DNA from: SAR202 cluster bacterium bin87 | Lineage (GTDB): Bacteria; Chloroflexota; Dehalococcoidia; Lucifugimonadales; UBA3495 | Direction of reading: 5' to 3' | NCBI GenBank assembly: GCA_002238825.1 | Contig: MPNC01000006.1 | Location: 1-64,000, forward strand | DNA: 64,000 nucleotides | In this document: one piece after another, positions 55,250-63,212 of the stretch | Numbering within the stretch: position 1 is the first letter of the stretch | Layout: the number at the start of each line of letters is the position of its first letter | Made by a program: the position numbers and the translations under genes | The notes under the pieces: generated by a model | Database searches by the model: none | Told to the model about the DNA's origin: nothing | The model's input: the letters and a program-made list of their open reading frames with translations, nothing else

Positions 55250-56179
55250 ATGCTCACCAAGCTCCGCCAGATCGCCATGATGGTCAACGACCTGCCTGAG
55301 GGGATCGACCTCTACGGCCGCATCCTCGGCATGCAGCCCTCCCGCACCGGCGTCCTGCCCCAGTTCGGCCTGGACAACGCGGTGCTGCCCGCCGGCAACG
55401 GCACCTTCGTGGAACTGCTGGCTCCCAGCGACGACAACTCCGCCGGCGCGCGCTTCCTCCAGCGGCGCGGTGAGGCCCCCTACCTGATGATCTTCGAGAC
55501 CGACCAGTACGACCGGCTCATCCCCCACCTGCGCGACCTCGGCGTCCGCATCACCGGCGAGACGGAGCATGCCGAGCCCCATAACAATGGAAGCCGGTCC
55601 GCGTTCGTGCACCCCGCGTCCTGCAACGGCGCATTCATCGAGATCATCGAGGTCACCGACCCAAACAACCCCTGGCCCGCCGCCGGCCCCGACTGGCAGT
55701 CGTCCACCCACGAGCCCGGCACCTCGCAGCTTCGCCAGATGGCCGTCATCGTCAACGATCTCGACGCCGCCATCGCGCACTGGAGCCGCATGTTCGGACT
55801 GCAGCCCACGCGCCGGTTCGAGATCAGCTTCACCGACCTGGAGATCGCCGTACTCCCCCTCACCGGCGGCGACACCTTCATCGAGCTGGCCCAGCCCACC
55901 AGCGCCGACTCCCCATCCGGCCGCTTCCTCGCCCGTTACGGCGAGGGCCTCTACCTCACCATCTACGAGATCGCCGACTCCCTGGCCACCGACGCCTACC
56001 TGCAGACCCAGGACATCCGGTTCACCACGTCCCGCCGCACCGACAACTACGTCAACCTGGGCTTCAACAGCATCTGGCTGCACCCCGCCACCTTCAAGGG
56101 CGCGTTCACCCAACTGTCCCAGGTGCTCGACGCCGAGAACCCCTGGCCCCCCGCCGGCGACGACTGGTTCCGCGCCTAG
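55250..56179 (+). CDS. Protein of two tandem VOC domains (methylmalonyl-CoA epimerase-like)
   Basis: This 309-residue protein repeats a VOC unit: LRQIAMMVNDLPEGIDLYGR...LGMQP and LRQMAVIVNDLDAAIAHWSR...FGLQP, each followed by GDTFIEL or GTFVEL and an ending WPPAGDDWF or WPAAGPDW. Typical metal ligands are partly replaced, for example by Gln in LRQIA, so metal binding may differ from true epimerases. Position four bases before the ABC gene suggests shared transcription. Confidence 0.75.
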   Translation: MLTKLRQIAMMVNDLPEGIDLYGRILGMQPSRTGVLPQFGLDNAVLPAGNGTFVELLAPSDDNSAGARFLQRRGEAPYLMIFETDQYDRLIPHLRDLGVRITGETEHAEPHNNGSRSAFVHPASCNGAFIEIIEVTDPNNPWPAAGPDWQSSTHEPGTSQLRQMAVIVNDLDAAIAHWSRMFGLQPTRRFEISFTDLEIAVLPLTGGDTFIELAQPTSADSPSGRFLARYGEGLYLTIYEIADSLATDAYLQTQDIRFTTSRRTDNYVNLGFNSIWLHPATFKGAFTQLSQVLDAENPWPPAGDDWFRA

Positions 56180-56183
56180 CCTC

Positions 56184-57116
56184 ATGCAGCAGAGATCCGC
56201 ACGCGATCACGCCGGTCACGCCCACGCCGAGCACGACCATCTCCATGCGCCGGACGGGGAGACCCACAGCCACGCCGAGCACAGCCATACCCATTCCCGG
56301 GACGGGCAGACTCACACCCACGCCGGCGCGACGCCGCAGGTCGTCTGCTTCGAGGAGGTCAGCGTCAGCTACGGGACGATCCGTGCCCTGGATGACGTGT
56401 CCTTCTCCGTGGAATGCGGGAGCCTGTCAGGCGTGGTGGGGCCCAACGGCGGCGGCAAATCGTCCCTGCTCAAGGCCGTGGTCGGCCTCGTCCAACTCGA
56501 CACCGGCCGCGTGCTAGTCCAGGGCCGGCCCAGTTCCGATATGCGCAAGCACATCGGTTTCGTGCCCCAACTGGAGCAGGTCGACTGGAATTTTCCCGTG
56601 ACCGTCTGGGACGTGGCCATGATGGGCCTCACGCCCCAGCGCGGCCTGTTCCGCGGACACAGTCGGGCCAATCGCGATGCAGCCGCCGAGGCATTGTCAA
56701 TCGCGGGCCTGATCGACCTGCGAAAGCGCGGCATCGGCGAGTTGTCCGCAGGCCAGCGCCGTCGCGCGCTGCTGGCCCGGGCCATAGCCGCCAGACCGTC
56801 CGTGCTCCTGCTCGACGAGCCCATGAACGGACTGGATCCCACCTCCCAGCATCGGTTCCTGGACATCATCGACCGGCTCCGCGAGCAGGATGTCACCGTG
56901 ATCATGAGCACCCACGACCTTACCTGCGTGTCCGCTCGCGCCAGCGACGTGGCCCTGGTCAACGGTCGCCTGATCGCCTACGGCCCTCCCGAAGAGGTGC
57001 TCATGGAGTCAGTCCTGGCCGAAGCCTTCGGCCACCAGCTGGTCGTGCACTCCACCGGCGGCGCCTACGCCCTCCACCATCACGACCACCCGGTCAACTG
57101 GCCCGGCCGGGAATAA
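56184..57116 (+). CDS. Zinc/manganese-type ABC transporter ATPase with His-rich N-terminus
   Basis: This 310-residue ATPase has Walker A GPNGGGKSSLLKAVVGLV near residue 87, the signature ELSAGQRRRALLARAIAARP near 187, Walker B VLLLDEPMNGLDP near 209, and an H-loop (STHDLT). The closest pattern is the ZnuC/MntB group. Its first 50 residues are packed with His (DHAGHAHAEHDH, HSHAEHSHTHS), as in zinc-binding sensors or chaperones. The matching permease and binding protein are not adjacent; the next gene is SulP on the other strand. Confidence 0.88.
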   Translation: MQQRSARDHAGHAHAEHDHLHAPDGETHSHAEHSHTHSRDGQTHTHAGATPQVVCFEEVSVSYGTIRALDDVSFSVECGSLSGVVGPNGGGKSSLLKAVVGLVQLDTGRVLVQGRPSSDMRKHIGFVPQLEQVDWNFPVTVWDVAMMGLTPQRGLFRGHSRANRDAAAEALSIAGLIDLRKRGIGELSAGQRRRALLARAIAARPSVLLLDEPMNGLDPTSQHRFLDIIDRLREQDVTVIMSTHDLTCVSARASDVALVNGRLIAYGPPEEVLMESVLAEAFGHQLVVHSTGGAYALHHHDHPVNWPGRE

Positions 57117-57198
57117 CCGCCTTTTCCCGGAGAGCCTGCCGTCTGGTCCCGCTCCACCACCGGCAGCTCACGCGGTTATTGCGCCGCTGCGGCCGTGG

Positions 57199-58731
57199 TC
57201 AGATCGCCCCGGTCCTTATCGCCGCTTTGGCCTCGTCCACGTCGGATACCAGGCGTCCTGCTGCCACATTCCCGAAGGCGAGCATGGTCTCCCTTGCCGG
57301 CCCCTGCAGGCCGGCCAGCGCGACCCGTCGGCCGGCAATGACTTGTCCGGTTAGCGACGCCGCGGTGTCGTCCATGTACGCCACCCGGCGAAAGTCGAAG
57401 ATCGTGACCTGGTTCTCCCTGATGTCGCCGGTGACCACCCGCGCCATCTCCCGCGCGCTGGCCACCGATACCCAGTCCGGCATCACCACCAGGCCCACAT
57501 GCGATTCCAGGGGGTCGCCGTCCGCCCACACGGCCGAGTCGGGCAGCGGTACCGAAACCAGCCGTTGCAGCTCCGACTGTTCGCTGCGCCGTGCTCCCAC
57601 CAATGACGCCGCCACCAGGCCGATTATCACCGCCACGTTGAAGTCCACCGCAATCGCCACGACTGCGGTTATCAGCATCACCGCGGCGTACCCACGCGGC
57701 ACCTTCGCGATCCGCTTCACGTACTGCCAGTCAACGACCAGGCATCCGTTGACGATTATGATGCCGGCCAGCGCCGCGATTGGAATGCGCTCTATGGGCA
57801 GCGCGACCAGCGCCAGAAGCATGATCAACGAGGATGTGATCGGCGCAATGACTGTCCGTCCCCCGGCCTGGATGTTCAGGAAGGTGGTGACGCTGGCCCC
57901 ACCCGCGTTGCCCCCCATGAGGCCTCCCAGCAGGTTGCCCGCCCCGAACGCGGCCAGCAGTTGGTTCGGCCGGTGGCTGCTGCCGGTCAGCGAGTCGGCT
58001 TGCAGGGCGGTGAGCAGCCCGTTGGCGGCGCACAGCAACGCGATGGTGAATGCCGGCAGCACGAACGCCGGGTTGAATATCGGTGTGGTCGGGGTGGGCA
58101 GGCCACGCGGAATGTCACCGACCACCGGCGCGTCTTGGAACAGTAACAACCCGATGGCGGTGCCGGCGACCAGCGCCACGAACGGCCCGGGAGCGTACCT
58201 GGCCAATTTTCGCGGCCACAGCAGCCCGATGGCCACGGTCGCCCCCGCCACCGCCAGCGCATCCAGGTTGATGGCAGCGGTCGTCCAGGCGGTCACGTTG
58301 CCGATAACGCCGCCCTTCGCGGTGGACAGGCCGATGGCCGGCATCACGTGCGTGATCACCAGGACTATGCCGGCGGCCGTGAAAAATCCCGCCAGCAGCG
58401 AATACGGAATGTATGCCACCAGCCGCCCCCATCGGGCCGCCGCAAAAGCCAGCAGAATGATCCCCGCGAGCATCGTGGTCGTGAACGCGCCGGCCAATCC
58501 GTATTCGAACACCACGGGCCCAAGCACCAGGGCCACGAACACGTTCGGGCCGGCCACGAGGACCCGACTGCTTCCGGCCACCGCCGCCACCAGTCCCACG
58601 GCAATCGCGCCGTAGAGGCCGGCGGCCGGCCCTATTCCGGCGATCAGACCGTAGGCCATCGCCACCGGCACCAGCACGATGCCCACGACGATGCCGGCCT
58701 GCAGGTCAGTGATTATCCTGCGTACGTTCAC
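57199..58731 (-). CDS. SulP-family anion transporter with STAS domain
   Basis: This 510-residue protein has about ten to twelve membrane helices with the SulP pattern (GIVVGIVLVPVAMAYGLIAG, AGLYGAIAVGLVAAVAGSSR, LTGSSHRPNQLLAAFGAGN, GGNAGGASVTTFLNIQAGG) and a C-terminal STAS domain (residues about 410-505; WVSVASAREMARVVTGDI, QVTIFDFRRVAYMDDTAA). It moves sulfate, bicarbonate or a similar anion. It is encoded alone. Confidence 0.9.
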   Translation of the reverse strand: MNVRRIITDLQAGIVVGIVLVPVAMAYGLIAGIGPAAGLYGAIAVGLVAAVAGSSRVLVAGPNVFVALVLGPVVFEYGLAGAFTTTMLAGIILLAFAAARWGRLVAYIPYSLLAGFFTAAGIVLVITHVMPAIGLSTAKGGVIGNVTAWTTAAINLDALAVAGATVAIGLLWPRKLARYAPGPFVALVAGTAIGLLLFQDAPVVGDIPRGLPTPTTPIFNPAFVLPAFTIALLCAANGLLTALQADSLTGSSHRPNQLLAAFGAGNLLGGLMGGNAGGASVTTFLNIQAGGRTVIAPITSSLIMLLALVALPIERIPIAALAGIIIVNGCLVVDWQYVKRIAKVPRGYAAVMLITAVVAIAVDFNVAVIIGLVAASLVGARRSEQSELQRLVSVPLPDSAVWADGDPLESHVGLVVMPDWVSVASAREMARVVTGDIRENQVTIFDFRRVAYMDDTAASLTGQVIAGRRVALAGLQGPARETMLAFGNVAAGRLVSDVDEAKAAIRTGAI

Positions 58732-59131
58732 GCGTGCTTCCGTCAGCGCGCCGGTGCGGCGACCAAACTCCCCCGCTCAGCTCACCGGTCCCGGGGGACG
58801 AAGGTTGTCACTGTCGTTCGACCCGCGAAATCAGCCCTGACGGCCCGCCTCGCCTGTCCAACTCAATTCGTGCGATGGTGGGTGCGTTGGATCTGCCGCC
58901 CCGCGTTCCCATGCGCCACTCCCCTGAGGCAATGAAAAACCCCATGTCGCAACTCGGACACGGAGGCTTTCGTCTGGAGCCTTGACTGGTGTTTGTTCCG
59001 GCGCCTCAGCCCTCGCGGGTTTGGCGCGCCGCGGAGTTTCAGCGCGCCCGGCCGTCCGCGCGGCAGCAAATTCGTTCTGGGCTGCGAAATCCTACCAGCC
59101 CAATATCAATGTTCGCAACCCGATAAAGATT
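58732..59131. other. Gap of 400 bases without a recognised gene
   Basis: No convincing frame, terminator or repeat. It ends at the left end of family 2 element c (59132). Confidence 0.45.
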
Positions 59132-59298
59132 CTCGTGCGGACCCAGTTTGGCGGCGGGAAACGTCAGAATCAGGATTTTCAAGATTTAGGGATTATCAGG
59201 ATTGGAACCGTCGTGTGACGGACATCTCTCAATCCTGCCCAATCATAAAATCCCGCAAATCCTGATTCTGACGATTTACCAAACTGGGTACGCGTGAA
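59132..59298 (+). repeat. Palindromic element family 2, copy c (full length)
   Basis: Ends CTCGTGCGGACCCAGTTTGG and CCAAACTGGGTACGCGTGAA are inverted repeats nearly identical to those of family 1. Interior: GTCAGAATCAGGATTTTCAA and the inverse AATCCTGATTC TGAC. Confidence 0.85.
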
Positions 59299-59440
59299 AA
59301 TAGCGGTCCGGCCTGCAATACCCGCAAAAGAACGTCGCCTGCCTCACGCGTGCTCACTCCATCAATGTAAAATGACCCGCAAACGGCGCTTGTGTTTTCC
59401 AACGCAAACCAGCCGCTTGCGGAAAAGGAGTTGCCAAAAC

Positions 59441-61129
59441 ATGAGCATATTGAGCGGCGGCGAAACCCTGGCCAAATCGTTGGCCCGGGAAGGAGTCGAG
59501 GTTGTTTTCGGGCTCCCGGGCATTCAGATTTACGGCATAGTCGCGGGGCTCAGGGACGAGCCCGGTATCCGTATGATAACCCCTCGACACGAGCAGGCCG
59601 CCACCTACATGGCCGACGGCTATGCGCGCGCTTCGGGCAAACCCGGCGTGGCGCTGGTGGTTCCGGGGGTGGGTATCTACAACGCCGCTTCCGGTCTGGC
59701 CAACGCCTATGCTCGTTCATCCCCGGTATTGCTCATCGCCGGCCAGGTGCCTCGTGCCCAGATAGGCCGGGGCCTCGGCGCCGTCCATGAGGTACTTGAT
59801 CAGATGGACGTTGTGCGCTCCGTGACCAAGTGGCAGCAGCGCGCCGTCAGGCCCCGGGAAATCCCCTACGCCGTATCCGAAGCCTTCCGGCGGATGCGCA
59901 CCGGTCGCCCGCGCCCCGTCATCATAGAGATCCCGCCCGACGCCGGCGTCGAACGCGAGGAGGTCGTGCTGCGCAATCCGGCTCCCGTTTCGCGGATCGT
60001 GCCGGACTCGGAGCAACTCCGGGAGGCCGCCGCCGTCATCGCCCAATCCCGGCTGCCGCTGATATACGCCGGTGGAGGCGTCGCCCGCTCCGACGCCGAG
60101 TCTGCGCTGGTCAACCTGGCCGAGACCACCAACATTCCCGTCGTGACCTCCACCGGTGGCAAGGGCACAATCCCCGACGGGCATCCTCTGTGCTACGGCT
60201 CCTGCTTCAGCCCGCGCGGCGAGCGCCAGGAAATGAACCAGCTATACGACGTCATGGCCTCCGCCGATCTCGTGATCGGCATCGGCGCCCGTTTCTCGCT
60301 GGGGAATCCCGCCGGCGAGGCGTCTACCCTCGTCAATATCAACATCGACGACACCGAGTTGACCCGGGTCCAGGCCAACACCATCCCTTTGCATGGCGAC
60401 GCCAGGGCCACCATAGAGGCCCTTCTGCCCCGCCTCAGGGATGCCGGCGCTGGCGATCGATCTTCCCCGGCGATGGCCGTAGATGCCGCGCGTCGATTGA
60501 TCGCACACTACGACGTCCAGCTTCAGGAACCGCTCTACCCGTTCGTGGAAGCGCTGCGGGAGGCCATACCCGAGGATGCTTTTGTAACCTGGGATGTAAC
60601 GCAGCTGGGATTTTACGCTCGTACCCACTGGCAGGTTCATCATCCCAAGACATACATCGATTCCGGATACCAGTTCAACCTGGGCTACGCTTTCCCCACT
60701 GCCCTGGGCGCCAAGGTCGCGCAGCCCGACCGGCCCGTGGTGTGCATCGCCGGCGACGGCGGGTTCATGTTCAACGCGTCGGAACTGGCCACCGCCGTCA
60801 AATACGGCATAAACGTTGTCACCTTGGTGTTGCGCAACGACTCATTCGGCAACGTCGCCCGTGACCTGGACGACGTATTTTCCGGTACTTACGAGACGGA
60901 CCTGCACAATCCCGATTTCGTCAAGTTTGCGGAGTCCTTCGGCGCCGTGGGAATGCGGGCCGCGTCACCGATGGACATCGCCACCCTGCTTCCTGCCGCA
61001 TTGGAACTGCAAAAGCCGGTTATTATTGATGTGCCATTCAGCGACATGCCGATTCCCGTGGCGCCTCAGGTCGCTCCGCTTTACGCATTGCCCTGGACCC
61101 AACCGCAGGAAGGGCTGATTGCCACCTGA
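59441..61129 (+). CDS. Thiamine diphosphate enzyme (acetolactate synthase-like)
   Basis: This 562-residue ThDP enzyme has the three-domain layout. The PYR domain contains VEVVFGLPGIQIYGIVAGL and ITPRHEQAATYMADGYARA (cofactor-activating Glu). The middle domain contains LPLIYAGGGVARSDAE. The PP domain contains RPVVCIAGDGGFMFNASELA near residue 435 and VTLVLRNDSFGNVARDLDD (GDG...N cofactor motif). It resembles acetolactate synthase but could also act on other 2-oxo acids, since no regulatory small subunit is adjacent. AAAGGAG precedes the ATG. Confidence 0.9.
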   Translation: MSILSGGETLAKSLAREGVEVVFGLPGIQIYGIVAGLRDEPGIRMITPRHEQAATYMADGYARASGKPGVALVVPGVGIYNAASGLANAYARSSPVLLIAGQVPRAQIGRGLGAVHEVLDQMDVVRSVTKWQQRAVRPREIPYAVSEAFRRMRTGRPRPVIIEIPPDAGVEREEVVLRNPAPVSRIVPDSEQLREAAAVIAQSRLPLIYAGGGVARSDAESALVNLAETTNIPVVTSTGGKGTIPDGHPLCYGSCFSPRGERQEMNQLYDVMASADLVIGIGARFSLGNPAGEASTLVNINIDDTELTRVQANTIPLHGDARATIEALLPRLRDAGAGDRSSPAMAVDAARRLIAHYDVQLQEPLYPFVEALREAIPEDAFVTWDVTQLGFYARTHWQVHHPKTYIDSGYQFNLGYAFPTALGAKVAQPDRPVVCIAGDGGFMFNASELATAVKYGINVVTLVLRNDSFGNVARDLDDVFSGTYETDLHNPDFVKFAESFGAVGMRAASPMDIATLLPAALELQKPVIIDVPFSDMPIPVAPQVAPLYALPWTQPQEGLIAT

Positions 61130-61156
61130 CCAACGCGCCGCCAGCGCCACCCGTTC

Positions 61157-61292
61157 CTCACGCGTACCCAGTTTCATTGGAACGGTCATTGCGAGCGAAG
61201 CGCGGCAATCCCGTTGGGGCAAAGAACGCTACGCGGGAACGAGATCGCCACGTCGCTTCGCTCCTCGCGATGACAAACTGGGTACGCGTGAG
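61157..61292 (+). repeat. Palindromic element family 1, copy M (best preserved)
   Basis: 136 bases with perfect 18-bp inverted ends CTCACGCGTACCCAGTTT and AAACTGGGTACGCGTGAG, and an inner palindrome starting GTCATTGCGAGCGAAGCG. Flanked by intergenic sequence after the ThDP gene. Confidence 0.9.
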
Positions 61293-61343
61293 CCCCCCGT
61301 TCAACTGGCCCAGCTTTCGAACTGCGACCTTGCCTGACCGTGC

Positions 61344-61469
61344 GGTAGCGTTGCAATTCAGGTGGTTTAGATTCCTGCCATTCCGGCGAAAGCCGGAATC
61401 CCTCATATCCAAAAATCCTGTCCATCCTGTGCATCCATGCAAATGAACCACCTGAAACGGAACGCTACC
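61344..61469 (+). repeat. Palindromic element family 3, copy b (full length)
   Basis: Ends GGTAGCGTT-GCAA-TTCAGG and, reversed, GGTAGCGTT-CCGT-TTCAGG continue into TGGTT on both sides. A central hairpin TTCCGGCGAAAGCCGGAA lies between them. A third element type, with ends unrelated to families 1 and 2. Confidence 0.8.
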
Positions 61470-61525
61470 CACCCGTGCGGAAGCGATAGCCGCGCGTAGC
61501 GCCTCACCTCTCACCAAGGCTGATA

Positions 61526-62107
61526 ATGTCCCTTGCAGTCTTCTACGCCAGCGCGCTGATCTGGGCGTTCTTGTGCGTCCTGGTGGCCGTCGTCGCCGGC
61601 GCTGCGGCCGGCGGCCGGCCGCGCCACTGGAAGACTGCGCTGGTCGGGCTGCTCGTCGGAGCGGCGTTCGGCCTCGTCACCGGCGTCCTGTTCAGCTTTG
61701 TCGCCGCGATGACTGTCTTCCCGATCTCCCTGTTGCCGGCTTTGCTCCACAGCCTCGCCATATACTTCACCCCTATCGCACTGAGCGTCGCGGCGGCAGG
61801 CGTTGCCGGGTTGGCGGTGGGCCTGCTGGAGAGGCGATCCGCCGCCATTGTTCGCAGGTGCCTCATCGTCGGGGTCGCATTTGGACTGGTATTGGGCATT
61901 GCCAACGCGGCGTTGGCGCCTGTCTGGATGAACGCCCTGATCCCCGTGTTGGAGGCTGTGGGCATCGGTCGCTGGTCCGCGCCGTCGATCGGAGTGGCGA
62001 TCATGGTCAGCGGAGTGATAATGGACCTCGCGCTCGCCGTCATCGCCTTCCGGTTCGTCCGCCGCAGATGGGGCGCCGCGTCACCCGCGACCGCCACCGT
62101 GACCTGA
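61526..62107 (+). CDS. Multi-helix membrane protein, paralogue of 62565-63143
   Basis: This 193-residue protein has five to six hydrophobic helices (LIWAFLCVLVAVVAGAAAGG, LVGLLVGAAFGLVTGVLFSF, VGVAFGLVLGIANAALAPVW). It is homologous to 62565-63143 (GIANAAVAMVV in the same place). Family and function unknown. It starts the first of two tandem units, each a membrane gene followed by an SDR start. Confidence 0.7.
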   Translation: MSLAVFYASALIWAFLCVLVAVVAGAAAGGRPRHWKTALVGLLVGAAFGLVTGVLFSFVAAMTVFPISLLPALLHSLAIYFTPIALSVAAAGVAGLAVGLLERRSAAIVRRCLIVGVAFGLVLGIANAALAPVWMNALIPVLEAVGIGRWSAPSIGVAIMVSGVIMDLALAVIAFRFVRRRWGAASPATATVT

Positions 62108-62170
62108 TAGGATGTTGCGGTCACCCTGCGCAAACCAGTCTTGGTAGCGAAGGCGCAGGAGCCGGCTGAA

Positions 62171-62251
62171 ATGTACGACCTCAATGGTGCAACACCCTCG
62201 GTCACCGGTGTCGGCGAAGGCGCTCCCTGGATCAGTTTGACCGTCCGATGA
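62171..62251 (+). pseudogene. Decayed copy of the SDR gene start
   Basis: ATG TAC GAC CTC AA begins a 26-codon frame, MYDLNGATPSVTGVGEG, that copies the first codons of the SDR at 63213 (MYDLNGKTALVTGAGG) and then loses it. It lies 64 bases after the membrane gene, as the real SDR lies 70 bases after its paralogue. Confidence 0.6.
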
Positions 62252-62297
62252 ACTGACCGAGCCGCGAATGGGCCCAATCCGGCAAGGAGGCGAAACC

Positions 62298-62561
62298 ATG
62301 TGTATGGGCGGCGACTGCTTTAACACGTCCGGTCTCGCAGAAGCTCTCATCATTGGGCTGCTTCTCTTGGCTTGCGCCGGCGCCGGCCTCGGGGCTTTCA
62401 TCGGAGTAGTCTTCTCCGATTCTGGAAGAAAACTGCGCGGCGCCCTTACCGGCGGCATTATAGGCGCCGTTGTCGGCCCAATTGCGGGCCCCGTTGCCCT
62501 GATACTTATCTGGTTTATGTTGATTGAATTCGGGACAAGACCCAGATGGTCAGGGATGTGA
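62298..62561 (+). CDS. Small membrane protein
   Basis: An 87-residue protein with two hydrophobic stretches (EALIIGLLLLACAGAGLGAF, GGIIGAVVGPIAGPVALIL) and a Cys pair near the start (MCMGGDCFN). AAGGAGG lies eight bases before ATG 62298, a strong site. It is three bases before the next membrane gene, so the two are coupled. Confidence 0.65.
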   Translation: MCMGGDCFNTSGLAEALIIGLLLLACAGAGLGAFIGVVFSDSGRKLRGALTGGIIGAVVGPIAGPVALILIWFMLIEFGTRPRWSGM

Positions 62562-62564
62562 GCC

Positions 62565-63143
62565 ATGCCTCTGGCCATATACTTGACTGCTATCTCTGCC
62601 AGCGTGCTGCCCATGATGGCCGTTTGCGCCCTCGCCGCCGTGGTCGCCGCCGCAGCGTTCGACGGTCCGCGCAGGTATGGACGCCGTGTCCTCATCGGCT
62701 CCCTGATCGGTTTGCCGTTTGGGATCATCGGACACTATCCGGTGAGAATACTGGTCTTGTTGTTGACTTCAACCTGGTCAGACCCAATGGAACGACTCCT
62801 CGCCGTGTCCATTGGTGCGATCGTCACGGCCCTTGCCGCCGCAGTAGCCGGCGCCGCGACGGCAAAACTATCCAGCGTGGCCTCACGATCCGTGCGTAAA
62901 TGTGCCGCCATTGGGGGTGGGTTCGGCATGGTGGCGGGTATCGCAAATGCGGCAGTTGCCATGGTCGTGCCGGGCGTTGGCGTCGAGCCCACGACGGATA
63001 TCATCGTTGTACTGGCCCTGGTGTCTGCTGCAGCAGGTTTATCGGTCGCCGCGCAAATCGCCGTCGATGCCGTGTTGGCCATAATCGCTTCCCGGCTTGT
63101 CCGCAGTCGGACGACCTCAGGGTCATCTGCGACCAAAACGTGA
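62565..63143 (+). CDS. Multi-helix membrane protein, paralogue of 61526-62107
   Basis: A 192-residue protein with five to six hydrophobic helices (VLPMMAVCALAAVVAAAAF, LIGSLIGLPFGIIGHYPV, GGGFGMVAGIANAAVAMVV) and a basic end (RLVRSRTTSG). It is related over its length to 61526-62107, so the pair arose by duplication. Function unknown. Confidence 0.7.
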   Translation: MPLAIYLTAISASVLPMMAVCALAAVVAAAAFDGPRRYGRRVLIGSLIGLPFGIIGHYPVRILVLLLTSTWSDPMERLLAVSIGAIVTALAAAVAGAATAKLSSVASRSVRKCAAIGGGFGMVAGIANAAVAMVVPGVGVEPTTDIIVVLALVSAAAGLSVAAQIAVDAVLAIIASRLVRSRTTSGSSATKT

Positions 63144-63212
63144 ACCTGATACGATGTTATGCGTCTCATGCCTCGGCATACTCTCTGAACGTCAATCAAG
63201 CAGGAGCAACAC

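Noticed and set aside
24076-61292. Could the GTCATTGCGAGCG repeats be a CRISPR array?
   Set aside because: Copies are dispersed over 37 kb, have palindromic structure and inverted ends, and are not spaced by unique spacers of constant length. No cas genes are present.
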